Shown: positions 43,667 through 53,778, counted from the stretch's first letter. The stretch is DNA of 64,000 nt from Acidiphilium sp. PA (GCF_026191915.1 NZ_JAIMBY010000011.1:1-64000), one strand, 5' to 3'. The notes: generated by a model from the sequence alone, not told the origin. Translations and numbers: made by a program.

Positions 43667-46117
43667 ATGTCCGAAACAATTGCCGCTGAAGCGTTCTGGA
43701 CGGAAGAACCGTCCAACCGGCCGGATCGGCGCAAAATCCGCGCCCGCATCGGTGGACTGCATTGTTCGCTCTGCACCGGCACTATCGAGAAGGCGCTTGG
43801 GCGACAGCCGGGCGTCGATAAGGTCGCGGTCAGCCTGACCCACGAGCAGGCCCTCATCGAATATGATCCGAGTGTAGCCCGGCCCGGACAACTGCTCCAG
43901 ATATTGCGCGACATCGGCTACACGATTTCGGACCCGCGCAAATTGCGTCCGTTCGATGAAGAGGAGCGCGATCTGGTTCGCGAAAGCCGGCGTTTCGTGA
44001 TCGCGGTGGCCTTGAGCGTGGCCGCGATCCCGATCATCGCGAATCCCGCAAGTGGTTGGCTCGGCGCGCTCCCCGCTCTGGTCTGCCTCAGTCTTGGCGG
44101 CCTCGTCTTCCTCGTCCTACGATCCAGCGGCCTATGGGCAGCGATCGGCGGAGCCGGTGGCCTCGCTATCATGGCGCTGACTTTGCTTTATCTCAATCTG
44201 GAAGGCTATCTCACGCGAGCCGCACCATGGATCGTCGGCGCCCTGGCTTTGATCCTGGTGTTCGGTGTCGCACGGCACATCCTCCTAATGGCCTTCCAGG
44301 CATTGCGGCGCGGCATTCTCAATCAGCATGTCCTACTCGAAATCGGCGCCTTTGCGGGCATGGCCGGGGGCGTCATCGGCATGGTCCTGAACCGGCCCGG
44401 TTATCCCACAGCGCAGTTTTTCGCCGTGGCGGTGATGGTCACGACCTACCATATTTTCTCCGAGTGGCTATCGCTCATCGTCAAGACGCGTAGTTCGCAG
44501 GCGGTGAAGAAGCTGCTCAACCTCCAGCCCGAAACGGCCCGCATCCTGCGCGGCGAGATCGAAATGGACGTTCCACTCGCGGACGTGAAGGTTGGTGACC
44601 GAGTCAGGATCCGACCTGGCGAGCGCCTGCCGGTGGACGGTGTCGTCGTGAGCGGCCGTTCCGGGGTTGACCAGTCTCTCGTGACCGGCGAGGCGATCCC
44701 TGTCGAGATGACAGAAGGTGCCACCGTCATCGGCGGTTCGGTAAACGGCACCGGCACGTTGCTGGTTTCGGTCACGGCGGTCGGCGAAGGCAGCTTCCTG
44801 CAACGGATCGTCCGTGAGGTAGAAGACGCGCGCGCGCTGAAACCCGGTATCCTCCATCTGGTTGACCGGGTCCTGCGCATCTACACGCCGACCGTGCTGC
44901 TGATCGCCACGCTCGCCGTTATTTTCTGGCTGGTTGGCTCATGGCTCGCCACCGGGCAGGTCGATATCGAGCGTGCGGTGTTCGCGGGTCTCAGCGTGCT
45001 GGTGATGGGGTATCCGTGCGCGCTCGGTATTTCGGCACCGCTCTCCATTGTTCGTGGAGCCGGGGACGCTGCCGGACGGGGCATTCTGATGCGCACCGGC
45101 GAAGCGTTCCAGGGTTATCGGCTGGCGACCAAAATCGTGCTCGACAAGACCGGTACTCTCACGGCAGGTCGTCCGGTCCTGCGGGAGGTCGAAGTAATCG
45201 AAGAGCGAGAGGATAGCCTGCTTGCCCTGGCCGCGGCGGCCGAAGCGTCATCCGAGCATCCGCTTGCCCAAGCCGTGGTGAACGCAGCGTTCGAGTATGG
45301 CGCCCTCCCGCCCGAGGTTGAATCTTTCGAGGCGATCCCCGGCAAGGGCGTGATCGCGCGGATCAAAGGCGATCACGTTCTGGTGGGCAGCCCGCGCTTT
45401 CTGAGCGAGCGCGGCGTTGATCTGTCCCGTCTCGCCGAACGGATCGACGCCCTGGAAGCGGTAGGGCGAACCGTGATCGCGGTGAGCCGGAACGGCCGCG
45501 CGCTGGGGGCGCTGGCCTTGGGTGACACACTGCGGCCCGATGCGGCCCGCGCGGTCGCTTCCTTGCGCAAGGCGGGGATGGTGCCCGTCATGGTCACCGG
45601 CGATAATGAACGCGCGGCACGCCACGTCGCCCAGGAGGTTGGGATCGACGAGGTGCGCGCCGGTGTCCTACCTGATGAAAAGGCGGGAATTGTGCGCCGC
45701 CTACAAGCCGATGGCAGCCGGGTTGCGATGGTCGGGGACGGCATCAACGACGCGCCTGCCCTGATGCAAGCCGACATCGGCATCGCGATGGGCGGGGGCA
45801 CTGATATCGCAATCGAGTCCGCCGACATTATCATCCTGTCGAACCGCTTGGACGCACTTCCAATGGCTCGGAAAATCAGCCGCAACAGCTATGGCAAACT
45901 GCTACAGAATGTAGCCCTTGCGTTCATCTTCAACGGAGCCGGCATCCTCCTGGCCGCGACTGGCTTGGTACAGCCGGTGTGGGCAATGGTCGCGATGGCG
46001 GTGAGCGTGACCGCGATCTTCATCAACTCGCTCGGAGGAAACCCAAGGTTGTTCTTCGACGCGATTGCGAGCATCGGACATTCCACGGAAACAGCCGTCA
46101 TGCCGGGCGGGGCGTGA
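43667..46117 (+). CDS. P1B-type heavy-metal ATPase with YPC motif
   Basis: This 816-residue metal pump has an N-terminal HMA domain (ARIGGLHCSLCTGTIEKALG). Eight membrane helices surround the actuator (SLVTGEAIPVEM) and the P-domain (IVLDKTGTLTAGRP, SEHPLAQA, MVGDGINDAPAL). The membrane metal site reads VLVMGYPCALGIS: Tyr replaces the first Cys of the usual CPC, so metal specificity may differ. An Asn/Tyr-rich C-terminal helix pair follows. It is coregulated by the mercury-type MerR, so Hg, Cd or Cu export is likely. Confidence 0.88.
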   Translation: MSETIAAEAFWTEEPSNRPDRRKIRARIGGLHCSLCTGTIEKALGRQPGVDKVAVSLTHEQALIEYDPSVARPGQLLQILRDIGYTISDPRKLRPFDEEERDLVRESRRFVIAVALSVAAIPIIANPASGWLGALPALVCLSLGGLVFLVLRSSGLWAAIGGAGGLAIMALTLLYLNLEGYLTRAAPWIVGALALILVFGVARHILLMAFQALRRGILNQHVLLEIGAFAGMAGGVIGMVLNRPGYPTAQFFAVAVMVTTYHIFSEWLSLIVKTRSSQAVKKLLNLQPETARILRGEIEMDVPLADVKVGDRVRIRPGERLPVDGVVVSGRSGVDQSLVTGEAIPVEMTEGATVIGGSVNGTGTLLVSVTAVGEGSFLQRIVREVEDARALKPGILHLVDRVLRIYTPTVLLIATLAVIFWLVGSWLATGQVDIERAVFAGLSVLVMGYPCALGISAPLSIVRGAGDAAGRGILMRTGEAFQGYRLATKIVLDKTGTLTAGRPVLREVEVIEEREDSLLALAAAAEASSEHPLAQAVVNAAFEYGALPPEVESFEAIPGKGVIARIKGDHVLVGSPRFLSERGVDLSRLAERIDALEAVGRTVIAVSRNGRALGALALGDTLRPDAARAVASLRKAGMVPVMVTGDNERAARHVAQEVGIDEVRAGVLPDEKAGIVRRLQADGSRVAMVGDGINDAPALMQADIGIAMGGGTDIAIESADIIILSNRLDALPMARKISRNSYGKLLQNVALAFIFNGAGILLAATGLVQPVWAMVAMAVSVTAIFINSLGGNPRLFFDAIASIGHSTETAVMPGGA

Positions 46118-46127
46118 GCAGGACAGG

Positions 46128-47362
46128 ATGAACAGAATACCCCCAGCCGCGGTGTCCGATGTCCGTTCGGGCGCACAGATCGAGCGTGAGCACCTCCTGC
46201 GAGTGCTCGCGCTGGCAACCTTCGTTATCTTCTTCCAGGCGTTCATGGTGGCGCCGATCATTCCGCAGCTTGGCCTTGCTTTCGGCGCATCTGCCAGAAC
46301 CGTCGGCTTGATCGTGCCCGCCTACTTGATCCCCTATGGAATTGCGACGCTGACCTACGGCCTGCTCGCAGACCGGCTTGGTATCCGCCCCATCATGTTC
46401 GCGTCGCTCGCCGCTTTCGTCGTGCTCACGGTTCTGAGCGCGACCGCGCACTCCGTTGCGACGCTGGCGACATGGCGCGTGCTGACCGGTCTCGGTGCGA
46501 GCGGGGTTGTGCCACTCGCACTCGTTCTCGTGGGTGGCATGTTTCCCTATGAACAACGAGGTCGGCTCCTTGGCTGGCTCTTCGGCGCCATGGCGGGGGG
46601 CATGGCCTTCGGTTCGACTTTTGGCGCGGTGCTGGAGCCATATGTCGGATGGCGGGGGTTGTTTCTCCTCGTCGCTGTCGCCGGCGTCGGCGTCCTGCTC
46701 CTGCTGCTGCCCTACCGCGGTTTCATCGGAGCGCACCCACGTCAGGCGCCCGCGACCGTGGGCAATCTGTTCCGAGGCTACCGTGATCTGCTCGGCACCC
46801 AACGAGGCCGACGCACCTATGGCTATGTCCTGCTCAACTCAGTATTCCAGTCCGGCGTGTTCACCTGGCTCGGGGTGTACTTCGAACGCCGTTACCACCT
46901 CGGCGCGATCGGCATTGGTCTGGCACTGCTAGGCTACGGCGTTCCGGGCTTCCTGTTCGGCCCGGTGATCGGGCGCTTGCAGACCGGCTGGGCCGTGGCC
47001 GCCTCATCCCGATCGGATTCGCGCTTGGTGCCCTCGCAACGGTAGCGCTAATCCTCGACCTGCCCCTCCTTGCCGCCGCGATTGCGGTCACGATCCTGTC
47101 GCTTGGCTACGATATGACGCAGCCGCTGTTTGCTGGCATCGTCACGTCGCTCTGCGGCAAACGTCCGGGTCAGGCGATGGGCCTCAACGTGTTCTTTTTG
47201 TTCACTGGCTTTGGCCTTGGCAGCCTCATTTTTGGCGAAGTGCTCCGCCTCGGATTCGGGCACGCGCTGGGGGCTTTTGCCGCGGTAGAGGCGGCCGCAG
47301 CCTGGGCATCGATTGCGCTCTTCAGAGCAGAGATTCCGTCCGATTCGGTCGGAATTTCGTAA
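46128..47362 (+). pseudogene. Major facilitator superfamily transporter, frameshifted
   Basis: The N-terminal frame (46128-47045) shows about nine helices with ADRLGIRPIMFASLAAF and RVLTGLGASGVVPLALVLVG. Near 46983 the frame is lost. Adding one G (TTGCAG to TTGGCAG) restores LADRLGRGRLIPIGFALGAL, and the rest is in the second frame to 47362 (MTQPLFAGIVTSLCGKRPGQ). It is the last gene of the merR-ATPase operon. The substrate is unknown; DHA1-type drug/proton antiporters are the nearest in appearance. Confidence 0.8.
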
Positions 47363-47366
47363 CAAA

Positions 47367-47401
47367 GCCAGCATACGGGGGGCAGCGCGCTTAATGCTGG
47401 C
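47367..47401 (+). terminator. Hairpin after the MFS gene
   Basis: A perfect 8-bp inverted repeat (GCCAGCAT / ATGCTGGC) with a 19-base loop begins 5 bp after the MFS stop. No T run follows directly. It is a plausible operon end. Confidence 0.45.
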
Positions 47402-47850
47402 ATCTCTTAATTTGAGCACCGTCACCTGATGTCGAGCATAACTCGTTTAGTACAAGCATAGAACCACATAATCCGAGTACGACGTTCGATAGCCTCTCCG
47501 CGATTGCCTAATTTAGGCAGGAAGCCGCGATGAAATCGAGCACGGGCGCCGATGAATGCGAGCAGCTACACGTAGGTTGCCGGCGCAGAATTAGGTGCCG
47601 CTACCCTTTCCCCGCCGGCACCGTGATCTGGCAATCCTGCGCCTCGTGAAATTCGCCGCCTTGGACTTGTTTGTCGCGATCGCCTTGGCATTAGGACCGT
47701 TCGACAACAATCGAACCGAGTTGCGGCGTCGAACGGGCCCTAAGCCTTTGTTTTAAGCGGCAGCTTTGTCGGGGTGCTGACGCACTCATTGGCTGACGCT
47801 GCCTTAGTCTCGTTGTCGGTGAGAAGGGTCCAATCGGCGGCCCACGTTTA
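47402..47850. other. Intergenic region between MFS and aioA
   Basis: About 450 bases between two convergent gene ends. Short frames exist but show no family features. It may hold degraded DNA from older insertions. No RNA gene was recognised. Confidence 0.4.
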
Positions 47851-50436
47851 TCAGGCAAAATTGTTGGTCGGCCGGAAACTGGTGGTCGCCAAAACGCTCT
47901 CAAAACCTCCGGACAATTTTCGAATTCCGACGCGGGTTCCTTTATACCAAGGGTTTGTGCTCATCGGGTCAGTGTAGGGCGAGGTGAGGCTGTTGGATGT
48001 GCCCAGCCAGTGGTACATCAGCGCAAACACCGTCCCTGCCGGCACCGCATCGGTCTCATAGACCGCAAAAGTCTCGTTGCCCTGATCGTTGTGGATCATC
48101 ACGATGTCACCGTCGCTGACACCGAGTTTTTTCACGTCCGCGGGATTGATCTGCACGAACGGCAATGGCGTCGTTTCGGTTTTTTCCGGCAAATGGCGCA
48201 TATGGTAGCTGGACTGCCAGAGCGGCTGACTGCGGCCCATGGTGAACCAGAACGGATATTTGGTCCGGTCCGATTTCAGGTAGCCCGCAACCACCGTGGC
48301 GGAGGCGTGATCATCCCAGGGACGGGTGCCGTACCAACTGAACTTGCCGTCCTTGGTCATGAAATAGAAGGTCGAATAAAGCCGCTTGGTGCCAACCAAC
48401 TCGCCAGTGTTCGGGTCGATGCGAACCGGGGTTTGGATACCCTTCTGGCCGACCTTGCGTAGGTAGCCATAGTCAACACCCTTGAAGCTTTCAGGATCGA
48501 GCGTGCTGGCCCGCGAGGCCGGAACCTTCGTGTTCATTCCGGCATAAAGGTCGTCCTGGATCGATCTGACGACATCCGCGCCATGTTTCCAATCCATGCC
48601 GGCAAACCGCTTGGCGATGTCGGCCTTGCCGTCGGCCTTGTAGAGCGCTTCAAGTTTCTGGCCGACCAAGCCGTGGATTTCCCAATCCGGCTTGGCGTCG
48701 CCCGGCGGGTCCATGAACCGGTCATCGAGCCGCATCAGGCGGTCACCGCAATTGAGCGAGATGTTCTCCGCCTCACCCCATTGCGCCGCCGGCAGGATCA
48801 GATGCGCGTCACGGGTACTCTCTACCATATAGATGTTCTGCACGGTGACGAACAAACCGTTGGTCTTGTCGAGCCCTTCCAGAATGCGCGCGGCAAGGTG
48901 CTCCATCGAAACCGGCTCGCCATCGCCCTGCTTCTGCGCCGACAGGTAGTCGGTCAGCGCCTGCGCCCGCTCGCCGACCCGCTTGCGGAAATAAGCATTG
49001 TTCTGAGCCGCCAGATACGGGTTGCAGCCGGTCAACCAGAAGGTTTTGCCCCTGCCGTCCTGAACGTATTTATCGACATCCGGCGGTGGTTTCGGGCCGG
49101 GATAATCCGGACGCGCATAGCCCTCCTGATGCCCACCGACCCGCCCGGTGCCGGTGCCGGGCCGGCCGATATTGAAGGTGAGCGCGCCGATCTGGGCGAT
49201 TGCCGCGACCGCGTCATATTGCCGGTAGTTCCAGATCACACCCTTCTCATAGAGGATCAGGCTGCGCCGCCAATGGCCGCCCGGCTTGGGCTGGGCTATC
49301 CAGGCAGCCGCCTGCTCGATCTGCGCCACCGGCACGCCGGAAATCTTCTGCGCGCGGGCCATGAAGTCCTTGTAGGGCATGTGCAGTTCGAGGGATTTCT
49401 TTTTGTAGTCCTCGAAACTCGTCATGTCGGTGTGCTGGTTCAGGAAGTCCTTGTTGTAGTATTTTTTCTCCCACACGGCTCTCGCCACCGCGTTCATCAA
49501 CATGTAGTCGGTGCCGAGATTGGGCCGCAGATGAAGCACCTTCGCGCCGGTTTCCCGCGCCACATTGACCGTCGCGGAAATCCGCGGATCGACGATGACC
49601 ATGCGCGCGGGAGCGATCGCCTCGCCATTGGCGTAGTGCGCCTTCTTCTCGTCCTTGGTCGCACCTTGCAGGTTGGGCATCATGTGCGCGACGAAAAACA
49701 CCGTCGCGGTTTCGTAAGCGTTGGAGCCCCACAGCATGATGGTATCGGCGAGGCGCGCGTCATCGTAGCAATAATTCAGTTCATGCACCCCGCGATCACG
49801 GGTGCCCCAGGTTTCCGAGCTGTAGCCGGGCCGGTTATGGATGCCGACATGCTTCATCTGCAGGCCGGTGAATAGCAAGCGCCCCGTGCCATAGGTGTTC
49901 TCCATACCCCCACCACCACCGCCATGGTCGTAGATTTTGGAACAAAGCTCGTCGGCACCGTATTTGTCGGCGACACCCTTGATCACCCGTGCCTGCAACT
50001 CGATCGCGGCGTCCCATGGGATCGCGTTGAACTCCGTGCCGACGCGCAACAGCGGATAGTGCAACCGCGCCTGAGTCGGTCGGCTGTCGGACCAAGTCGT
50101 TTTGGCGTTGACCGCGCCGCGGCTCGAATGGTTACCCATCGGGTTGATCGGCGAATCATGCGCCGGCACGATCGCGACGTGATAGGTTCCGCCATCTCGC
50201 TTGCGGATCGTTGAATGCATCGACTCAGTGTAGGAAAATCCGACGATCGGTGGCTGTGGGCTGGAGAAATCGACGCCGAACGCGTTGTCGCCAGCTTTTA
50301 GGCCGCCAGCAAGCCCGTCCGGCCAGACATAAACCTTGTAGCCGCAGCCGACCGTGCAATACTGGCAGACGGTATTATAGGCTTCCGCATTGCTGGGCGG
50401 CAGCGGGACGGATTCTTCACGGCGGTACAAAGCCAT
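47851..50436 (-). CDS. aioA: Arsenite oxidase large subunit AioA
   Basis: This 861-residue molybdenum enzyme oxidises As(III) to As(V) at the periplasmic face. The N-terminal [3Fe-4S] site is Cys24, Cys27 and Cys31 in NTVCQYCTVGCGYKVYVWPD. The bis-MGD-binding regions and AioA-typical stretches YDHGGGGGGMENTYGTG and NRPGYSSETWGTRDRGVHEL follow. The length is as in known AioA proteins. It has no signal peptide; it is exported with Tat-dependent AioB. The gene follows aioB in the same operon, with a 34-bp gap. Confidence 0.95.
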   Translation of the reverse strand: MALYRREESVPLPPSNAEAYNTVCQYCTVGCGYKVYVWPDGLAGGLKAGDNAFGVDFSSPQPPIVGFSYTESMHSTIRKRDGGTYHVAIVPAHDSPINPMGNHSSRGAVNAKTTWSDSRPTQARLHYPLLRVGTEFNAIPWDAAIELQARVIKGVADKYGADELCSKIYDHGGGGGGMENTYGTGRLLFTGLQMKHVGIHNRPGYSSETWGTRDRGVHELNYCYDDARLADTIMLWGSNAYETATVFFVAHMMPNLQGATKDEKKAHYANGEAIAPARMVIVDPRISATVNVARETGAKVLHLRPNLGTDYMLMNAVARAVWEKKYYNKDFLNQHTDMTSFEDYKKKSLELHMPYKDFMARAQKISGVPVAQIEQAAAWIAQPKPGGHWRRSLILYEKGVIWNYRQYDAVAAIAQIGALTFNIGRPGTGTGRVGGHQEGYARPDYPGPKPPPDVDKYVQDGRGKTFWLTGCNPYLAAQNNAYFRKRVGERAQALTDYLSAQKQGDGEPVSMEHLAARILEGLDKTNGLFVTVQNIYMVESTRDAHLILPAAQWGEAENISLNCGDRLMRLDDRFMDPPGDAKPDWEIHGLVGQKLEALYKADGKADIAKRFAGMDWKHGADVVRSIQDDLYAGMNTKVPASRASTLDPESFKGVDYGYLRKVGQKGIQTPVRIDPNTGELVGTKRLYSTFYFMTKDGKFSWYGTRPWDDHASATVVAGYLKSDRTKYPFWFTMGRSQPLWQSSYHMRHLPEKTETTPLPFVQINPADVKKLGVSDGDIVMIHNDQGNETFAVYETDAVPAGTVFALMYHWLGTSNSLTSPYTDPMSTNPWYKGTRVGIRKLSGGFESVLATTSFRPTNNFA

Positions 50437-50470
50437 TGTCGTTTCCCTCGGATTTTTGTGGTTTTCCCGC

Positions 50471-50959
50471 TCAGGCGGCGTCGCTGGTGCGGCCCCAGAT
50501 CAGGCCGGACATGCGCTCGGCATGGATGTCGCCTGCACTGTCGATCCTGAGTTCGATTTGCGGCAGATAATCCGACGCCAATCCCTGATAAGGGACACCG
50601 TTCCGTGCCGGATCGAACATCGATAAATGGCACGGGCAGACGAACCGGCCGTCCTTGAATGCTACAGGGCAGCCCATATGCGTGCAGATGCCCGAGAAGG
50701 CGACGATATCGCCCGATGAACCCGCACCTTGATACGCCGGCTCCGCAAGCTTCAGCAGCCAGGCGGGTGACGTTGCATCAGGGTATTGAAAGGAAACCGG
50801 CATGCCTGCGCTGAGCTGATTGACGTTGCCCACCTTGACCGAAGGCCAGGGTTTGCCATCCGTCATAACCATGTCTGCCGTGGCGAGCATGGGGGTGGCG
50901 ACAGCGCCTGCCACCGCGGATGTCCGTATGAAGGTTCGACGTGAGACTTTCATTGGCAT
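50471..50959 (-). CDS. aioB: Arsenite oxidase small subunit AioB (Rieske)
   Basis: This 162-residue protein carries a Tat signal (VSRRTFIRTSAVAGAVATPM) and a Rieske [2Fe-2S] domain with ligand blocks CTHMGCPVAF and CPCHLSMFDP. It accepts electrons from AioA and passes them to a cytochrome or other carrier. Starts at 50959 and 50953 are both possible. It is divergent from arsR, and a palindrome lies 20 bp upstream. Confidence 0.93.
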   Translation of the reverse strand: MPMKVSRRTFIRTSAVAGAVATPMLATADMVMTDGKPWPSVKVGNVNQLSAGMPVSFQYPDATSPAWLLKLAEPAYQGAGSSGDIVAFSGICTHMGCPVAFKDGRFVCPCHLSMFDPARNGVPYQGLASDYLPQIELRIDSAGDIHAERMSGLIWGRTSDAA

Positions 50960-50978
50960 TTCTCCCCACTCTTTTGAT

Positions 50979-51003
50979 ATTACGACTCTTATAGAATCGT
51001 AAT
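50979..51003. promoter_or_regulatory. Candidate ArsR operator between aioB and arsR
   Basis: A 25-base imperfect palindrome has perfect 7-bp arms ATTACGA and TCGTAAT. It lies 20 bp upstream of aioB and about 95 bp upstream of arsR. A further half-site, TTACGAT, occurs at about 51085, close to arsR. AT-rich inverted repeats of this type are bound by ArsR proteins. Confidence 0.6.
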
Positions 51004-51097
51004 CTACAAACCGTCAAGAAACTTTCATATTTCAGTCCGCACGATTTGCTTGACGCAATCGGCGTGTCGGCTTTAGGACGATGACCTTACGATAAAT

Positions 51098-51496
51098 GTG
51101 GAAATGACGATGCCTCGGACTTCAAAAACAGATCCTGCCTGGATGGTTACTGCGCTAGCTGCTCTCGCTCATGAGCATCGGTTGGCGGCCTATCGGCTCC
51201 TTGTCGAGGCCGGTCCTTCGGGTATCGCGGCCGGAAACATCGCTGAAAAACTTGGCCTGGTCCCGTCCTCGCTCACCTTCCATGTTCAGGCACTCCGCAA
51301 TGCGGGGCTGATCAGCCAGCGGCGGGCGAGCCGGCACGTCATCTATGCTGCGGACTTCACGGCGATGAACACGCTGGTGGGATTTCTCGTCGAGAACTGC
51401 TGTGGGCAGGGAATCTCCATCTGCGGCCCGGCCTGCGATCCTGCACTGCCCTCAGCGAAGCAGAAAACGATGCGCGCGAAGGCAAAATCGGCATGA
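51098..51496 (+). CDS. arsR: ArsR-family arsenic repressor
   Basis: This protein of about 132 residues has starts at 51098, 51104 and 51110; MPRTSKTDPAWM is a natural beginning. The helix-turn-helix has AEKLGLVPSSLTFHVQALRN. The C-terminal ENCCGQGISICGPACDP gives a vicinal Cys pair with further cysteines, like the As(III) site of the Acidithiobacillus-type ArsR. Release by As(III) would de-repress both its own operon and probably aioBA. It overlaps arsC by 4 bp. Confidence 0.88.
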   Translation: MEMTMPRTSKTDPAWMVTALAALAHEHRLAAYRLLVEAGPSGIAAGNIAEKLGLVPSSLTFHVQALRNAGLISQRRASRHVIYAADFTAMNTLVGFLVENCCGQGISICGPACDPALPSAKQKTMRAKAKSA

Positions 51497-52017
51497 GCGA
51501 CCAGCCGCTCAACGTGCTGTTTCTCTGCACCGGTAATTCCGCCCGCAGCATCCTGGCCGAAAAGTTGGTCGAACGCTGGGGCGATGGCAAGTTTCGCGGC
51601 TTTTCGGCGGGCAGCCATCCGCAACATGGGGTGCATCCGCGCGCGCTTGCGGTCCTGGATGAGGCCGGGCTCCCGACCGCCGGACTACGCTCGAAATCAT
51701 GGGACGAATTCGCGACACCCAGCGCTCCGGTAATGGATTTCGTGTTCACCGTGTGTGATGATGCCGCGGGTGAGGTCTGCCCAATCTGGCCGGGGCAACC
51801 CATGACGGCGCATTGGGGCGTGCCAGATCCGGCGTCCGTTACCGGAAGCGACCTCGAACGCACCGTGGCATTTCGGGCCGCGTTTCGGATGCTCGAAACC
51901 CGTATCAAATTGTTCGCCAGCCTGCCTTTCGCCAAGCTGGAAAAGGCGTCGCTCAGGCGCCGCGTGCAAGAGATCGGTCGGATCGGGTCGAGCGCTGATG
52001 AGGGTTCGGCGGCATGA
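51493..52017 (+). CDS. arsC: Arsenate reductase, LMW-PTP type
   Basis: This 174-residue protein has the phosphatase-like loop NVLFLCTGNSARS (Cys12 and Arg18) and the general-acid Asp in WGVPDPASV. A second Cys pair for disulfide relay is less obvious. It reduces As(V) to As(III) using thioredoxin or mycothiol-like partners. It overlaps arsR upstream and the second arsC downstream by 4 bp each. Confidence 0.88.
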   Translation: MSDQPLNVLFLCTGNSARSILAEKLVERWGDGKFRGFSAGSHPQHGVHPRALAVLDEAGLPTAGLRSKSWDEFATPSAPVMDFVFTVCDDAAGEVCPIWPGQPMTAHWGVPDPASVTGSDLERTVAFRAAFRMLETRIKLFASLPFAKLEKASLRRRVQEIGRIGSSADEGSAA

Positions 52018-52436
52018 CCATTACGATCTACCACAATCCCGATTGCGGCACGTCGCGCAACGTGCTCGCTCTGATCCGCAACTCCGGAATCGAACCTACG
52101 ATTGTCGAATATTTGAAAACCCCGCCATCGCGCGAGACCCTGATCGATCTGATCACCCGGATGGATGTGCCGGTGCGCAGCGTGTTGCGCGAAAAAGACA
52201 CCCCCTACGCCCCGCTCGGCCTTGCCGACCCAACCTTGTCCGACGCCGCGTTGCTCGACGCCATGATGGCACACCCGATCCTGATCAATCGCCCGATCGT
52301 AGTGACGCCGCTTGGCGTCAAACTCTGCCGGCCTTCTGAAACCGTGCTCGACATCCTGCCGACACCGCAACGCGCTGCCTTTGCCAAAGAAGACGGTGAG
52401 GCCGTGATCGATGCCGCCGGTCGGCGCGTCCCCTAA
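52014..52436 (+). CDS. arsC: Arsenate reductase, glutaredoxin/ArsC-Spx type
   Basis: This 140-residue protein has the R773 ArsC active site [18 protein letters not shown] (Cys11). The arsenate-binding Arg residues lie in [14 protein letters not shown] and [17 protein letters not shown]. It uses glutathione and glutaredoxin. It is unrelated in fold to the ArsC encoded just before. Its end overlaps arsB by 26 bp. Confidence 0.92.
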   Translation: MTITIYHNPDCGTSRNVLALIRNSGIEPTIVEYLKTPPSRETLIDLITRMDVPVRSVLREKDTPYAPLGLADPTLSDAALLDAMMAHPILINRPIVVTPLGVKLCRPSETVLDILPTPQRAAFAKEDGEAVIDAAGRRVP

Positions 52437-53778
52437 ACTTTCCAGTCCGAGGCTCTTCATGCTCGCTCTTGCGGTGTTCATCGCAACCCTTGTGTTCGTC
52501 ATCTGGCAACCACGCGGCCTCGGCATCGGCTGGAGTGCGATGGCCGGCGCGATCGTCGATCTTGCCATTGGGGTGATCCACTGGCGCAATATCCCGACGG
52601 TCTGGCACATCGTCTGGAACGCGACCTTCACCTTCGTGGCGCTGATCATTATCTCGCTCCTGCTCGACGAAGCCGGTCTGTTTCGTTGGGCGGCCCTGCA
52701 TGTCGCGCGCTGGGGCCGCGGCCGGGGCCGGGTGCTCCTGCCGCTGATCGTGCTGCTCGGCGCCGCTATCGCCGCGGTATTTGCCAATGACGGCGCGGCG
52801 CTGCTGCTCACCCCGATCGTGATGGCCATTCTGGTCGGTCTCGAATTTCCAGCCGCCGTGGCGCTCGCTTTCGTCATCGCGACCGGCTTCGTTGCCGACA
52901 CCACCAGCCTGCCGCTGGTGATTTCCAACCTGGTCAACATCGTCAGCGCCAATTATTTCAAGATCGGCTTCGATCGCTACGCGGCCGTCATGGTGCCGAT
53001 CGATATCGTCGCACTGATTGCGACCCTCGCCGTTCTGGGCATGATGTACGGCCGCACCGCCAACCGAACCTACGCCATCGCAGCACTGGATATCCCCGCA
53101 TCCGCGATCCGCGATCCTCTGGTGTTTCGGGCCGCCTGGCCGGTTCTGCTGCTGTTGCTGGCCGCCTATTTCATCACTGCTCCGCTCGGTGTGCCGGTAT
53201 CCTTTGTCACCATCATCGGCGCGCTCGTGCTGCTGGCCCTAGCCGGCCGCATGTTCGGCCGCGGCGCCCCGATCATCGAAATCCGCCGCGTGCTCCGCTC
53301 GGCACCCTGGCAGGTGGTGGTGTTCAGCCTCGGGATGTATCTGGTGGTCTATGGCCTGCGCAACGCGGGTCTGACCAACTACATCGCGCAGGCCCTCAGG
53401 GTATTTGCCGCCCATGGCATCTGGGCCGCCTCGCTCGGCACCGGCATCCTGGCGGCCGTGCTCTCCTCGATCATGAACAACATGCCGAGCGTTCTGGTAG
53501 GCGCGCTGGCGATCGGCCAGCTTGGCCACGTCGCCCCCCGCATTCATGACGCCATGGTCTATGCCAACATCATCGGCTGCGATCTCGGCCCGAAATTCAC
53601 CCCGATCGGCAGCCTCGCGACCCTGCTCTGGCTGCACGTCCTGGCGCAGAAGGGTACCCGAATTACCTGGGGCCAGTACATGCGTATCGGCCTGATCGTC
53701 ACACCGCCCGTGCTGCTCGCCTCACTTGCCGCACTTGCGCTATGGCTTCCCGCCGTGGGAGCAATCGGCAATGGATGA
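52411..53778 (+). CDS. arsB: Arsenite efflux pump ArsB
   Basis: This 455-residue protein has 11-12 hydrophobic segments, in the ArsB/NhaD superfamily. It exports As(OH)3 by proton antiport. Family blocks are [57 protein letters not shown] and [19 protein letters not shown]. The start lies inside the preceding arsC. It overlaps arsH by 8 bp. Confidence 0.93.
   Translation: MPPVGASPKLSSPRLFMLALAVFIATLVFVIWQPRGLGIGWSAMAGAIVDLAIGVIHWRNIPTVWHIVWNATFTFVALIIISLLLDEAGLFRWAALHVARWGRGRGRVLLPLIVLLGAAIAAVFANDGAALLLTPIVMAILVGLEFPAAVALAFVIATGFVADTTSLPLVISNLVNIVSANYFKIGFDRYAAVMVPIDIVALIATLAVLGMMYGRTANRTYAIAALDIPASAIRDPLVFRAAWPVLLLLLAAYFITAPLGVPVSFVTIIGALVLLALAGRMFGRGAPIIEIRRVLRSAPWQVVVFSLGMYLVVYGLRNAGLTNYIAQALRVFAAHGIWAASLGTGILAAVLSSIMNNMPSVLVGALAIGQLGHVAPRIHDAMVYANIIGCDLGPKFTPIGSLATLLWLHVLAQKGTRITWGQYMRIGLIVTPPVLLASLAALALWLPAVGAIGNG

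Noticed and set aside
48010-49875. Long rightward ORFs (150 and 430 residues) opposite aioA
   Set aside because: They are antisense shadows of a GC-rich, strongly conserved gene.
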